Source: JACNIV01 sp965370415 (GTDB taxonomy: Bacteria; Cloacimonadota; Cloacimonadia; Cloacimonadales; TCS61). Taken from it: a DNA stretch of 64,000 nt. The stretch is from contig CBDUTJ010000011.1 of NCBI GenBank assembly GCA_965370415.1, positions 1 to 64,000 on the forward strand, given 5' to 3'. This document shows, in pieces, positions 1 through 8,400 of the stretch (positions are counted from its first letter, which is position 1; every line of letters starts with the position of its first letter). Under the pieces are notes generated by a model. It was not told the origin of the DNA. It saw only the letters and a program-made list of their open reading frames with translations, and made no database searches. The translations under genes were made by a program, and so were the position numbers.

Positions 1-26
1 GGATGACAATTTTTGTTCAAGTTAAC

Positions 27-220
27 AAAACCCCTCTGAAAAACTACGTTTTTCTTTCTCCCCTTATGAAGGGGAGTATAACCCCTCTGATCGGCAAGCC
101 GATTTTCTCCCCTTACAAAGGGGAGCATAACCCCTCTGGAAACTTCGTTTCTTCTCCCCTTGCGAAGGGGAGCGCCAAATCTGTCCCCCTTGGTAAGGGG
201 GAATTAAAGGGGGTTTAATC
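27..220. repeat. Palindromic CCCCTCT / CTCCCC repeat array 1
   Basis: Several head-to-tail units alternate an ACCCCTCTG box with palindromic CTCCCCTTayrAAGGGGAG boxes, ending with a CCCCCTTGGTAAGGGGG hairpin. The same units recur at 3.0-3.2 kb and 3.6 kb, and relatives occur at 5.46 and 35.46 kb. On the minus strand one frame stays open across the array and reads K-P-P-L-x-P-P-Y-Q-G-G followed by C-K-G-R-K motifs, as in the second array. I treat this as a dispersed intergenic repeat, not a gene. Confidence 0.85.
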
Positions 221-255
221 TCTCTACCTCTAACAATTCTCGACATACTTTCCAA

Positions 256-1776
256 TCACCTTCTCGTTTGCCTGCGAAGCGAAATAATGAACTGATAAAT
301 TATGAATATCGATAATGCCTTAAATACGAGCCAAATAACAGGATTCCATTCACCAGCAGAAGTATTAAATGGATTTAAATACTTAAAAAACTGATTTATA
401 GCATTCCATAAAGTAGTTAAAGTTATTTTAGATGTATCATTCAAATAAGATATTATTTTACATAAATTGGAAAATACAAACGCAATAAAACCTATTAAAA
501 AAAACCATCCCAATGGTTTTAACCAATTTTGTGAAAAGTTCGAAGATTTCTTATTTAACCAAAAAATTATCTTATCCTGCCAATGAGTTTTCCATTTCTC
601 CCCTTTTAACTCCTTTTTATATGCTTCCATCTCGGCAGAATAGAACTTATTTGCTTCAATGATATTGCCTTGTTTCTCATTTACATATTTTAATTGTCTG
701 AAGGTATCTCTGTCAGTTGTTTTATCAAAGGTTTTTCTAATATCACCCCATTTAACTCCATTAAAAATTGTAAATCCTTTATTGCTGATAAACGAAATAT
801 TATTAAATGTTTTCTTAGCATTAGAAATAATAAAATTATGAAATTTAAAATTACTACAATTCGAATTTTCAATTTTAAGTAATTTATTTATAATTAACTT
901 ACTTAAAGTTGTGAATTTAGCTTGCCCTATTAAATTATTGATAATAAAATCATCTGTGGTGCAATTATTTAAATATATTGTTTTACAATTATAAACATCA
1001 AAATCATTTAAAATCAACTTTCTTATTTTGAAATCCTCAAATTGCATATAATCTAAACAAGATGAATACTTCATTAACTCAAGTTTATTAATGGAACAAT
1101 CATTTATTTTTAAAACTTTAAATCTGCATAATTCAAATTTTAGATCATTAATAATTGATTTACCCTGAATAATGATAAATGCGCTAATTGTTGAGCGATT
1201 GAAGGAAATTTTATGTATTTCTTTGCATTTTTCAATTACTATTTCTGTTAATTCAGTTGCTTTAAAATTTACTGATCCTTTAATTATTGTATTATCAAAT
1301 TTAAGTAACCTAAAGAATTTACTATCTGTTGATATAAATGATCCCATTAAAGTTGATTCCACAAACAGAACTGAGTTGAATTCTGTACATTTAAATAAGA
1401 TATTATCATAGAATATGCAATTATGAAAATTAATGTCTTTCCGAAACTCTAAAAAGGAACCTGATTTCCAAAAACATTTATCTTTTTTCCACTGGTATGA
1501 TATGTTCTCACCTGCTTTGTGTTCTAACAGATCATCTGTTGTAAATTGCTCAAATAAAGGAAATTTAATATTTTTAAATATTATTAAATTAATTTTAGTA
1601 ATTGATATAATACTTCTAATTTCTCTCCAAAATTCTTTTATCTTCTCATCACTCTTACTCCAATCTTTTTTGCCATTTTCATTTACATACCAATCATCTT
1701 TTTCACAGTGTAAAATACATTTCCTATTTTCAAAAACTTCACGATTGCATTCATTTTCTGAGCATATTTCACTCAT
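256..1776 (-). CDS. Hypothetical pentapeptide-like protein with two C-terminal membrane segments
   Basis: Function not recognised. The 506-residue protein starts with a Cys-rich stretch (C5, C10, C20, C24) that could bind a metal. Residues of roughly 95-330 are low-complexity, rich in F, I, N, K and C, with an irregular pentapeptide/beta-helix-like rhythm. Near residue 355 is an amphipathic segment D-R-D-T-F-R-Q-L-K-Y, of a kind I associate with membrane-anchored pentapeptide-type hypothetical proteins. Two hydrophobic segments follow (about 424-444 and 480-500) with a basic tail, so the C-terminus is probably in the inner membrane. A GGAGGAA ribosome binding site precedes the ATG. The gene is very AT-rich and sits between a repeat array and a TPR gene, which suggests accessory origin. 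The beta-helix reading is inference from periodicity only. Confidence 0.6.
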   Translation of the reverse strand: MSEICSENECNREVFENRKCILHCEKDDWYVNENGKKDWSKSDEKIKEFWREIRSIISITKINLIIFKNIKFPLFEQFTTDDLLEHKAGENISYQWKKDKCFWKSGSFLEFRKDINFHNCIFYDNILFKCTEFNSVLFVESTLMGSFISTDSKFFRLLKFDNTIIKGSVNFKATELTEIVIEKCKEIHKISFNRSTISAFIIIQGKSIINDLKFELCRFKVLKINDCSINKLELMKYSSCLDYMQFEDFKIRKLILNDFDVYNCKTIYLNNCTTDDFIINNLIGQAKFTTLSKLIINKLLKIENSNCSNFKFHNFIISNAKKTFNNISFISNKGFTIFNGVKWGDIRKTFDKTTDRDTFRQLKYVNEKQGNIIEANKFYSAEMEAYKKELKGEKWKTHWQDKIIFWLNKKSSNFSQNWLKPLGWFFLIGFIAFVFSNLCKIISYLNDTSKITLTTLWNAINQFFKYLNPFNTSAGEWNPVIWLVFKALSIFIIYQFIISLRRQTRR

Positions 1777-1820
1777 TGTTCCTCCATTTTTCCTAGTGAA
1801 TCATAACAATGTATCAAACC

Positions 1821-3017
1821 TTACCATGAAATCCCCATTTTTTTTAAAAGATCTTGCGCTTCTTTATGTCCTAATTTTGCAGATTTCTGCATACATTCTA
1901 TTGTCTTATTACCGTTGCCTTTATCATGATATGCAAGTCCCATATTAAAGTAAGCATCTGCATAATCAAGATTTACCGAAATAGCTTTCTTATAACACTC
2001 TATAGCTTTGTTATTATTACCATTTTTTAAATAAGCATTTCCCAAATATAGATGATAATGTGGATTGGTATTATCAGAATTAAATAAAATTGCTTTCTGA
2101 TAATACTTAATAGCATTATTATAGTCACCTTGTTCACTGAAAGCAGCTCCCATAATGTAGTATACTTCTGCATCACTTGAATCAAGCAAAATAGATTTTT
2201 GCCAACACTCTATAGCTTTTTCAAAATTACGTTTATCACCATAAGTAAGACCCATATATTTATAAAAAGTTGGATCTGCAATATCAGGATTAAGCGCTAA
2301 TGATTTCTGAAAACACTTTATCGATTTATCATACTTACGCTGATAACGATAAGTAACTCCCATAATGAAATATACTTCCGCATTCTTTGGATTTAATTCA
2401 ATCGCTTTCTGATAATATAAAATTGCGTTGTCATATTCTCCAATTTCAGCAGCATTGTTACCTTTTTGAAACCAATCCTCTGCTGTAAGCTGGTTACTGC
2501 TTTGGTTGTATTCTTTCTGTAGTTTCAGTTTCTCATTTTCATCTTGGGTTTGGGCAAGTTGTAGCTTCAGCCTTTCAATTTCGTTAAGTGCTTCTTCTGT
2601 TCTGCGGTGGGATTCTTCAAGCTGCTTAGTTTTTTCTTTGTCTGCAATAATTGCATCTAACCTCTTAATTACATCGTTTTCATCTGCTGAAATTTCTGCT
2701 TTAATATAATATATTTCTCCGTTCCAGGTTTCTTCAATTATCTTGGTTTCTGTAATACCGGCAGAAATTATTTCAATTTGCTTTGCGGTAAGTTCTTTCA
2801 CTTCTCCGCTTGCTTCTATTTCACCATTGAGAACAGTTGCATGAACATATACCCCAATTTCTTCGAGTAAAAGTCTCTTAACCTGTTCTAGAGCAATTGC
2901 CCGAGAAGTTATTTTGCTGTCTGCTTCACTGGCGTTGTAGGTGTATTCTCGCACCCAGGTTTTAGCATTTAAATAAACTGCAGAAAATAAAATTAAAATA
3001 AAAATTAGGTTTTTCAT
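1821..3017 (-). CDS. Secreted TPR-repeat protein
   Basis: A 398-residue protein with a signal peptide (M-K-N-L-I-F-I-L start, cut around residue 18). A domain of about 100 residues with an R-A-I-A-L-E-Q-V-K-R motif follows, like the FlgT/LPP20-type N-domains of periplasmic proteins. A short E/K/Q coiled coil (about 125-170) leads into at least five tetratricopeptide repeats up to the C-terminus. It is probably periplasmic and a protein-protein scaffold; no partner is evident. I chose the ATG eight codons inside the longest frame because it starts the signal peptide and has AGAGG seven bases upstream. That Shine-Dalgarno lies inside the CCCCTCT box of the repeat array, so the repeat appears to supply the ribosome binding site. 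Confidence 0.75.
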   Translation of the reverse strand: MKNLIFILILFSAVYLNAKTWVREYTYNASEADSKITSRAIALEQVKRLLLEEIGVYVHATVLNGEIEASGEVKELTAKQIEIISAGITETKIIEETWNGEIYYIKAEISADENDVIKRLDAIIADKEKTKQLEESHRRTEEALNEIERLKLQLAQTQDENEKLKLQKEYNQSSNQLTAEDWFQKGNNAAEIGEYDNAILYYQKAIELNPKNAEVYFIMGVTYRYQRKYDKSIKCFQKSLALNPDIADPTFYKYMGLTYGDKRNFEKAIECWQKSILLDSSDAEVYYIMGAAFSEQGDYNNAIKYYQKAILFNSDNTNPHYHLYLGNAYLKNGNNNKAIECYKKAISVNLDYADAYFNMGLAYHDKGNGNKTIECMQKSAKLGHKEAQDLLKKMGISW

Positions 3018-3020
3018 ATT

Positions 3021-3209
3021 AACCCCTCTGCCTAACGGCATCTCCCCTTATCAAGGGGAGCAATAACCCCTCTATCCAGCTTCCGCTGGATTTTCTCCCC
3101 TTACGAAAAGGAATATAACCCCTCTGAAAAACTACGTTTTTCTTTCTCCCCTTACAAAGGGGAGCATGAACCTGTCCCCCTTGGTAAGGGGGAACTAAAG
3201 GGGGTTTAC
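3021..3209. repeat. Palindromic CCCCTCT / CTCCCC repeat array 2
   Basis: The same repeat family as at the window start: ACCCCTCTG boxes alternating with CTCCCCTTAnnAAGGGGAG palindromes, closing with a CCCCCTTGGTAAGGGGG hairpin next to the DUF559 stop codon. It fills the whole gap between the DUF559 gene and the TPR gene, and its end box provides the TPR gene's AGAGG Shine-Dalgarno. The minus-strand K-P-P-L-V-P-P-Y-Q-G-G frame is again open. Confidence 0.85.
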
Positions 3210-3211
3210 TC

Positions 3212-3598
3212 TTACAATTCTTCTTCACATTCTTTAACCTTTTCTTCCAAATCAAGATAAACACCTTCCAGGTTACACATTACATCAGCATTGGAATAGC
3301 GAATTAACTTTATTCCAATCTCATTCAAATTCGATGTCCGCTTTTTATCATATTCTACCTGTTCATCATGACTTTCTCCGTCAATCTCAATTCCAAGTTT
3401 TAATTTCGGACAGAAAAAATCAAGAATATAAACCAACACAGGTTTTTGTCTGTAAAACCTATATCCAAGAAGTTTCCTATTGCTTAAGATTTCATACCAG
3501 AGTTTAGCTTCAGGTTTGTTCGTGTTCCTGCGATTATCTTGAGCTTTTTCCTTTAAATCTTTTCTAAAAGGAAGAAAATTGTTTTTGGTTTCTGGCAT
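3212..3598 (-). CDS. DUF559 family endonuclease-like protein
   Basis: A 128-residue protein of the DUF559 family, a Vsr/PD-(D/E)xK-like nuclease fold. Recognisable landmarks are an N-terminal L-P-F-R-K-D-L-K, the K-L-W-Y-E-I-L helix, Y-R-F-Y-R-Q-K-P, Y-I-L-D-F-F-C-P, and the core G-I-E-I-D-G-E-S-H-D whose D and E side chains are the likely metal ligands. Length is normal for the family. Substrate and role are not established. The ATG is preceded by AGAGG five bases upstream, again inside a repeat box. Repeat arrays abut the gene on both sides, so gene and repeats look like one unit. A linked repeat-and-nuclease cassette is inference. Confidence 0.8.
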   Translation of the reverse strand: MPETKNNFLPFRKDLKEKAQDNRRNTNKPEAKLWYEILSNRKLLGYRFYRQKPVLVYILDFFCPKLKLGIEIDGESHDEQVEYDKKRTSNLNEIGIKLIRYSNADVMCNLEGVYLDLEEKVKECEEEL

Positions 3599-3599
3599 A

Positions 3600-3665
3600 A
3601 ACCCCTCTGAAAAACTGCGTTTTTCTTTCTCCCCTTACAAAGGGGAGCATGAACCCCTCTGGAAA
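3600..3665. repeat. Palindromic CCCCTCT / CTCCCC repeat array 3
   Basis: A short copy of the repeat family directly upstream of the DUF559 start: ACCCCTCTG, a CTCCCCTTACAAAGGGGAG palindrome and a second ACCCCTCTG box. The first box holds the Shine-Dalgarno of the DUF559 gene. Confidence 0.8.
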
Positions 3666-3718
3666 TTACGCTTCTCGATCTGGCAGTTCGAGTTACGTTT
3701 CTCCCTGCATTTCTTATG

Positions 3719-3747
3719 TTCCCTCTCTTGTGTTTGAAGAGAGGGAC
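3719..3747. repeat. Perfect 9-bp stem hairpin downstream of hipT
   Basis: CCCTCTCTT and AAGAGAGGG are separated by seven bases and form a perfect 9-bp stem 20 bp past the hipT stop codon. There is no clear U-tract, so I call it a repeat-type hairpin that may also weaken read-through, not a proven terminator. Its sequence resembles the hairpin at 5.46 kb. Confidence 0.55.
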
Positions 3748-3767
3748 AGCAGGGTGAGTTCTTTTCT

Positions 3768-4739
3768 TTACATTATCGCTTTCAATCTATCCTCGAAAAT
3801 CTCAATGTATCTGTCTTTTGTAATATCTTTAAGATACGAATGATCTATCAATTCAATAACCATATCTCTTTTCATTATAAAATCATTTATAAATCTATCT
3901 GCTCTATCCCATTTAACACGTAACTTTTCTGCTAATTTAATAAAATCAACTCTTTTATAAAAACCATTAATTTTAAAACTTTTTGTTTCGAAATTATTAA
4001 AAAGATCGAGTGCCATTCGAGTCTCATTAGGAAAATGAACTGATGTATTAATAAGATCATATGCTGGAGATATTATATAATCTCCATACGAACTTTCGAT
4101 AATTGAGAAATTTTTCAGATGTGCATCACCGTTTCCGAAAACATAATCAAATAGAACCTGCAGATAGAATTTTTCAATTTCAATTTTTGAAGCAGCAAGA
4201 AAAAAATGAATCATTTTTCCAGCTTCTTCATAACTGCTATCATATTTATATTTTTTACCTGAGCTCTCTGGTGTTTCATTCAGCAACTGGCAAAAATCTT
4301 CTTGGCGAAGTTTATTTCCGTTTGCTCTATCAAAACGTTTTGTAATATACGCCAATTCACCATCAGAAAAACGTATCAGTCCATTTTCAGCAGTCTTCAT
4401 TTTAAATACCTGTTTTGCGACCTGCATTGTAAGATGTTCATTAGCAGGAATTTCTTCAGTGAATTGTGGAACAGGGTTTACAGGAACAGGTTTAAGAATA
4501 TACAAACCTTTTTTATCTGTTGGAATTAATTCATTATTTTCTATCTTCAATGAAATCTTATCCTGGATCCCAGAGATAGAAATTCTATCAGCAAGTTTAG
4601 TTCGAATTTTTATAAATTCGTTTTTATCAAAATTTAAAATTTGTTTAATATTTTTATTGTTATCAAACAAGTTACGTAAACATGCTGAACAGTAATTATG
4701 CTCTGTAATTTCCTTTAAGCATCCGAGACATTTACTCAT
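3768..4739 (-). CDS. hipT: HipT-like Ser/Thr kinase toxin (HipA C-terminal kinase)
   Basis: A 323-residue HipA-family kinase that lacks the N-subdomain-1, which is encoded by the next gene upstream. In known HipBST systems HipT phosphorylates an aminoacyl-tRNA synthetase (TrpS in enteropathogenic E. coli). Visible motifs: a Gly-rich-loop segment with an S-I-S motif (Ser54 and Ser56), where HipT autophosphorylates; catalytic G-N-G-D-A-H-L-K-N with Asp205; and P-A-Y-D-L-I with the metal-binding Asp228. Ahead of the kinase is a four-cysteine ribbon (C4, C7, C17, C20), a likely zinc site. The start overlaps hipS by 8 bp, indicating translational coupling. The kinase call is secure; the HipT subtype rests on the split architecture, size and S-I-S motif. 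Confidence 0.88.
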   Translation of the reverse strand: MSKCLGCLKEITEHNYCSACLRNLFDNNKNIKQILNFDKNEFIKIRTKLADRISISGIQDKISLKIENNELIPTDKKGLYILKPVPVNPVPQFTEEIPANEHLTMQVAKQVFKMKTAENGLIRFSDGELAYITKRFDRANGNKLRQEDFCQLLNETPESSGKKYKYDSSYEEAGKMIHFFLAASKIEIEKFYLQVLFDYVFGNGDAHLKNFSIIESSYGDYIISPAYDLINTSVHFPNETRMALDLFNNFETKSFKINGFYKRVDFIKLAEKLRVKWDRADRFINDFIMKRDMVIELIDHSYLKDITKDRYIEIFEDRLKAIM

Positions 4740-5058
4740 TTATTTCCTCGATTGTAACAGAACCAGTTGTATCATACTTAGCTGTTTTCAATAGTCTTTC
4801 AAAGTGATCATCAGGATCGATCTTTAATTTCCTGCATTGTATTTCCTTTGTTATTCCTTCTGCAAGAAGTCCAAAGAAAAAGGAAAACAGATAAGGGGAT
4901 TTGAACTTCTTTTTCTTTTTTGGAAGAGTTAAACTTATAGACTTTGTATTTTCATCCTGTAGGAAATCATCATCATAAACAAAGATGTATTCATTTCCCT
5001 TTTTCTCAAGTATCCCGGCAAACCTTCCTTTCTGATATACTCGTCCTTTTGCAGACAT
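4732..5058 (-). CDS. hipS: HipS-like antitoxin (HipA N-terminal domain)
   Basis: A 108-residue free-standing copy of the HipA N-subdomain-1 (Couple_hipA family), with G-R-V-Y-Q-K-G-R-F-A-G-I-L-E at the start and S-P-Y-L-F-S-F-F-F-G-L-L-A-E-G in the middle. In the tripartite HipBST systems this separate domain, not HipB, is the antitoxin that neutralises HipT. Its ATG overlaps the hipB stop codon (TAATG), and its end overlaps hipT by 8 bp, so the three are one translationally coupled operon. Length matches known HipS (about 100 residues). Confidence 0.85.
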   Translation of the reverse strand: MSAKGRVYQKGRFAGILEKKGNEYIFVYDDDFLQDENTKSISLTLPKKKKKFKSPYLFSFFFGLLAEGITKEIQCRKLKIDPDDHFERLLKTAKYDTTGSVTIEEINE

Positions 5059-5267
5059 TATTCATTATCCTTCACTTTAATTTTTATATCTAAACCTAAA
5101 ACATCAAGTATTCGTATTAATACAGAAAAAGTAGGGTTTCCTTTTCCTGATTCAATATCACTGATAGTGTGAAGTGCAACTCCAGATATCTCGGATAGAT
5201 CAATCTGATTTATACCTAATTCATTACGTCTGTTTTTTAATAATTGTCCTAATTTCTTTTTATTCAT
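5058..5267 (-). CDS. hipB: HipB-like XRE-family DNA-binding protein
   Basis: A small helix-turn-helix protein of the XRE/Cro class (N-R-R-N-E-L-G-I-N-Q-I-D-L-S-E-I-S-G-V, then I-S-D-I-E-S-G-K-G-N-P-T). It is the expected DNA-binding component and autorepressor of a HipBST operon. I took the second in-frame ATG as the start, because GAGG lies five bases before it, whereas the first ATG (18 bp upstream) has no Shine-Dalgarno and sits in the operator palindrome. That gives 69 residues. Two near-identical 14-bp palindromes upstream are the likely binding sites. Confidence 0.85.
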   Translation of the reverse strand: MNKKKLGQLLKNRRNELGINQIDLSEISGVALHTISDIESGKGNPTFSVLIRILDVLGLDIKIKVKDNE

Positions 5268-5280
5268 CCTTACCTCGATA

Positions 5281-5294
5281 TTCATTTAAATGAA
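5281..5294. promoter_or_regulatory. HipB operator O1 (candidate)
   Basis: TTCATTTAAATGAA is a perfect 14-bp palindrome between the predicted promoter and the hipB start. A 13/14 match lies 61 bp further upstream. Paired palindromes around the promoter are the usual arrangement for HipB autorepression. Binding is inferred. Confidence 0.65.
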
Positions 5295-5304
5295 AATCAA
5301 GTGT

Positions 5305-5333
5305 ATTTTTATGATTCAGGATAAAGTTGACAA
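5305..5333 (-). promoter_or_regulatory. Candidate hipBST promoter
   Basis: On the minus strand a TTGTCA -35-like hexamer is followed after 16 bp by TAAAAA. The pair lies between the two operator palindromes. The -10 match is only moderate (4 of 6). Confidence 0.4.
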
Positions 5334-5341
5334 GCTCTTTT

Positions 5342-5355
5342 TTCATTTTAATGAA
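5342..5355. promoter_or_regulatory. HipB operator O2 (candidate)
   Basis: TTCATTTTAATGAA differs at one position from the perfect palindrome near hipB. Centre-to-centre spacing is 61 bp, close to six helical turns, so both sites face the same side of the helix. Confidence 0.6.
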
Positions 5356-5455
5356 TATTTAGCTGAATTTCCTTGTAGAATCTTCCAATAAGTCTACATA
5401 TTTTCAATCTAATGAACATCTGCCTATCGAAGCAAAACTTTGAGCTACGCTATCC

Positions 5456-5477
5456 CCCTCTCCTCGATAGGAGAGGG
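5456..5477. repeat. CCCTCTCCT / AGGAGAGGG hairpin
   Basis: A perfect 9-bp stem with a CGAT loop just downstream of the DUF4175-like gene, followed by GTTGGGGTGAGGTC. It belongs to the same general class of C/G-rich intergenic palindromes as the arrays at 0-3.7 kb. There is no U-tract, so terminator function is uncertain. Confidence 0.6.
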
Positions 5478-5497
5478 TTGGGGTGAGGTCGCTTCCT

Positions 5498-8400
5498 CTA
5501 CTCTGCTTTCTCATTCAATAACCTCAAATACTCTCGTATCAATTCTTGATACTCTTTAGGAAACTCTTTATAATCTTCGTTCAGAAGTGCTTTTTTCCGC
5601 ATCTTGTCAAACTTTAATTTTATCTCTTCGGGAAGTTCCCAATCCTCGATATCGCTTAGTTCGGCTTTACGTTTCTTACTGAATTCCCTTTTGTGAATAG
5701 ACTTCTGTGCATCCAGCAGACGGGAAAGAATACGTTCCTGTTTGTCAACTAGGTTCTGATCGATCCTGCCCCTTTTCAGATCGTGAGCAATAGATTCCAG
5801 ATCTTCGATGATCTTATTCAAAGCGGAAGTCTGGTTTTGAGCATCCCGGTTGCTTTGCAGTATTCGTTTCAGGTTTTCTGCCAGCCGCTCTTCATCCCTG
5901 GCAAGTCTTTGCGCCTGGGCACGTGCTTCCTGACTCATCCTTCCATCCTGCGACATCTGCATCATAAGCTGCTGGGTCATCATGTTCATAGCGAGTTGCT
6001 GCTGACCCATCTGCTGAAGTGCCTGCATCAAACTTTGCATACCGCTGCTACAACCACCCTGCTGCATGTTACTTGAAGCCTGCATCAGATCGTAAATCAT
6101 CAGGTTTATACCTTTTTGAATATCCTTCAAATAATCTTTAACTTTCCCCTTTTTGGCATCGTTAACATATTGAAAAAGTTCCCGGTAAGATGAGGTAGTG
6201 AAATTAGTATCATATAAAAACTTGGGGCCTACTGCCAGGATGATCATCGGAGTTTTGAACAGCTCTTTCAGAGTAAGGTTTATTCCTTCAAAAATAGCGA
6301 TCTGATCGGGCAGGATAAGGAACGGATCACTAAGATATTTGTTTGAAGATTTTTCATGTAATTGAGAGAAGATCAGTAATCTACTTATAGCTTTTTGTAT
6401 ATTATCTCCCATCTCCATCATAGAGCACGCAGCCATCATTTGCTGCATCTGTTTCAATTTTTGCGTCATCTTCTGCATTTTCTGTTGAGCACTTTGCTGG
6501 CTTTGCTGTGCTTTTTGCAAATCTCCTTTTTGCAGATTTTCCATGCTCTGCATAAGATCAGATGAAAGACTATCCTGCTTCATTTGTTCTCTCAATTCTT
6601 CCATTGCCTGCATCAGGTCACTATCTTTTTGTTCATCCATCAGGTCTTCAGCTTTATCAAGCTGCTCCTGCAGGCTGTCCAACTTATCGGCAATGGTTTG
6701 CTGCTGCTCAGCCAGCTTCTGGTCAGAAGCTTCCTGATTCTCTGTTTTTTCGTTAAGACTGGCTTGCATTTCTTCCATTTCTTCGGCAATCTCCAACGCC
6801 TTTTGAATGGACTGTTCTTTCTTAATATCTTCCAAAAGTTGAATGGTCTGCTCCAGTTTTTCGGCAAAATCTTCCATGGAGAATTTAAAATCTTCCATAG
6901 CTTTTCTCAGTACATCAGGATCGAGTTGTTCCATGCTTTCACGCAACTTTTCCAGAGCTTCCTGCAGTTGTTCATTGGAAATATCTTCCATCAACTCGCG
7001 AATACGTTCCATCTTTTCCAGTGTTTCTTTCGAGAGAGCTTTATTATCTTCAAATTTTTCCAACAAGCTCTGGAAATCTTCTGCCACATTCTCTATATCC
7101 TTATTCAATTTATCCTGTTTTTCCAGGAATTTCTCGATCTCTTTTTTATCTTCCCAATCCAGTTCATCCTTTTTCATCAGTTCACGACGTTTCTCTTCAA
7201 ATTCTTTTTGCAGTTCCAAAGATTCTTCCAGAGTGTTTTGCAATATCTCAGATTTCTCTTTTTCTGCTTTCTCAATTTCACGATAGATCTCTTCTATAGA
7301 GGGAAAGCGGGCAATATATTTCCGGGAACGGGCAACTTGTTTTTTCGGGGAATTATCAGATATCTCCACCCAGTATGTCACTTTATCTCCCGGTATCAGA
7401 AACATCTGAGTAAGGTCGAACATATAATCCAGATTTATGGAATTTCCCTGGAAGACATTTTGGATACTAAGAAAATTTTCTTCTTCCAGGTTTACCGAAT
7501 ACACAAGTTTCAAGTTTTGTAACCCGTAGTCATCACTGGCAAATATTTTGAGCGGCAGGAGCATATTTTGAGTTATGAGTGTATCCTTCCCTGGTGAAAC
7601 TATCTTTATATCCGGTGGGGCATCAGGAATGGCAGTAATATTCCTGGTTATTTTACGGGAATTGTTTCCCAGAATATCTACCAGATTAAAATGATAATCC
7701 AAATTCTTGAGCACTTTGAATCCTGTTTTAAAAGCTGATCTGCCGGTTCTTTCCATTTCTCTAAAAGTTCCATCTGAAAAAATGATGGAAGCCTTTTCAA
7801 GTGGATTATTAGCTTCAATATTCAAAGTTATATCGGTATTTTTTAAAGCTTTGATACTGCCACTGCTATTGGGTTCGAAATCGGGTTTAAGGTTTGTGTA
7901 GGATGGATAATCATAACGAATCCCAATATTCTTCACAATAGGAAGTTCATAAACTTCGATCCTGAATGTATCGGAAACAGCATAAAGAGTTTTAATAAAA
8001 TATGAAAAAGAAAAATCCAGATTTTCAAATACTTTTATATGGTTGTGTATTCTCTCTTCACGCCAGTTTTTATCTATCCGATAGAAAAAATTGTGTTCTA
8101 CTTCCGGTTCGGGATTCAATACTTCGATATATACCCTACTGTTTCTGGTTACCGAAAGATCTCCGGGCAGAACTTCCACAAACGTTTTATGCTGTGCTTG
8201 CGGTATTTTGCCCAGGGAAAAGAATTCATTGGATTCTGTAAACCTGGCTGGATTGAGAAAAAATACAAAAAGAGAAACCGCAAAAATTATTATAAATATT
8301 TTCCACAGCGGATCAAGGATGGAAAGATCAGGTTTTATCTGCTGGGTTTCCGCCTTGCTATCTGCCACCAAAAAGATACGTTCCAGTATATTCTTATCGG

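Noticed and set aside
3..218. Open reading frames through the first repeat array
   Set aside because: They encode only repeat-derived P-P-L-x-P-P-Y-Q-G-G and C-K-G-R-K text and recur wherever the repeat occurs; no Shine-Dalgarno or conserved domain.
27..3665. CRISPR array
   Set aside because: The repeats are palindromic but irregular in spacing, with no unique spacers of constant length and no cas genes.
6584..7522. 312-codon plus-strand frame
   Set aside because: Antisense to the DUF4175-like coiled-coil gene; Phe-rich translation results from the Gln/Glu/Lys-rich codons of the real gene.
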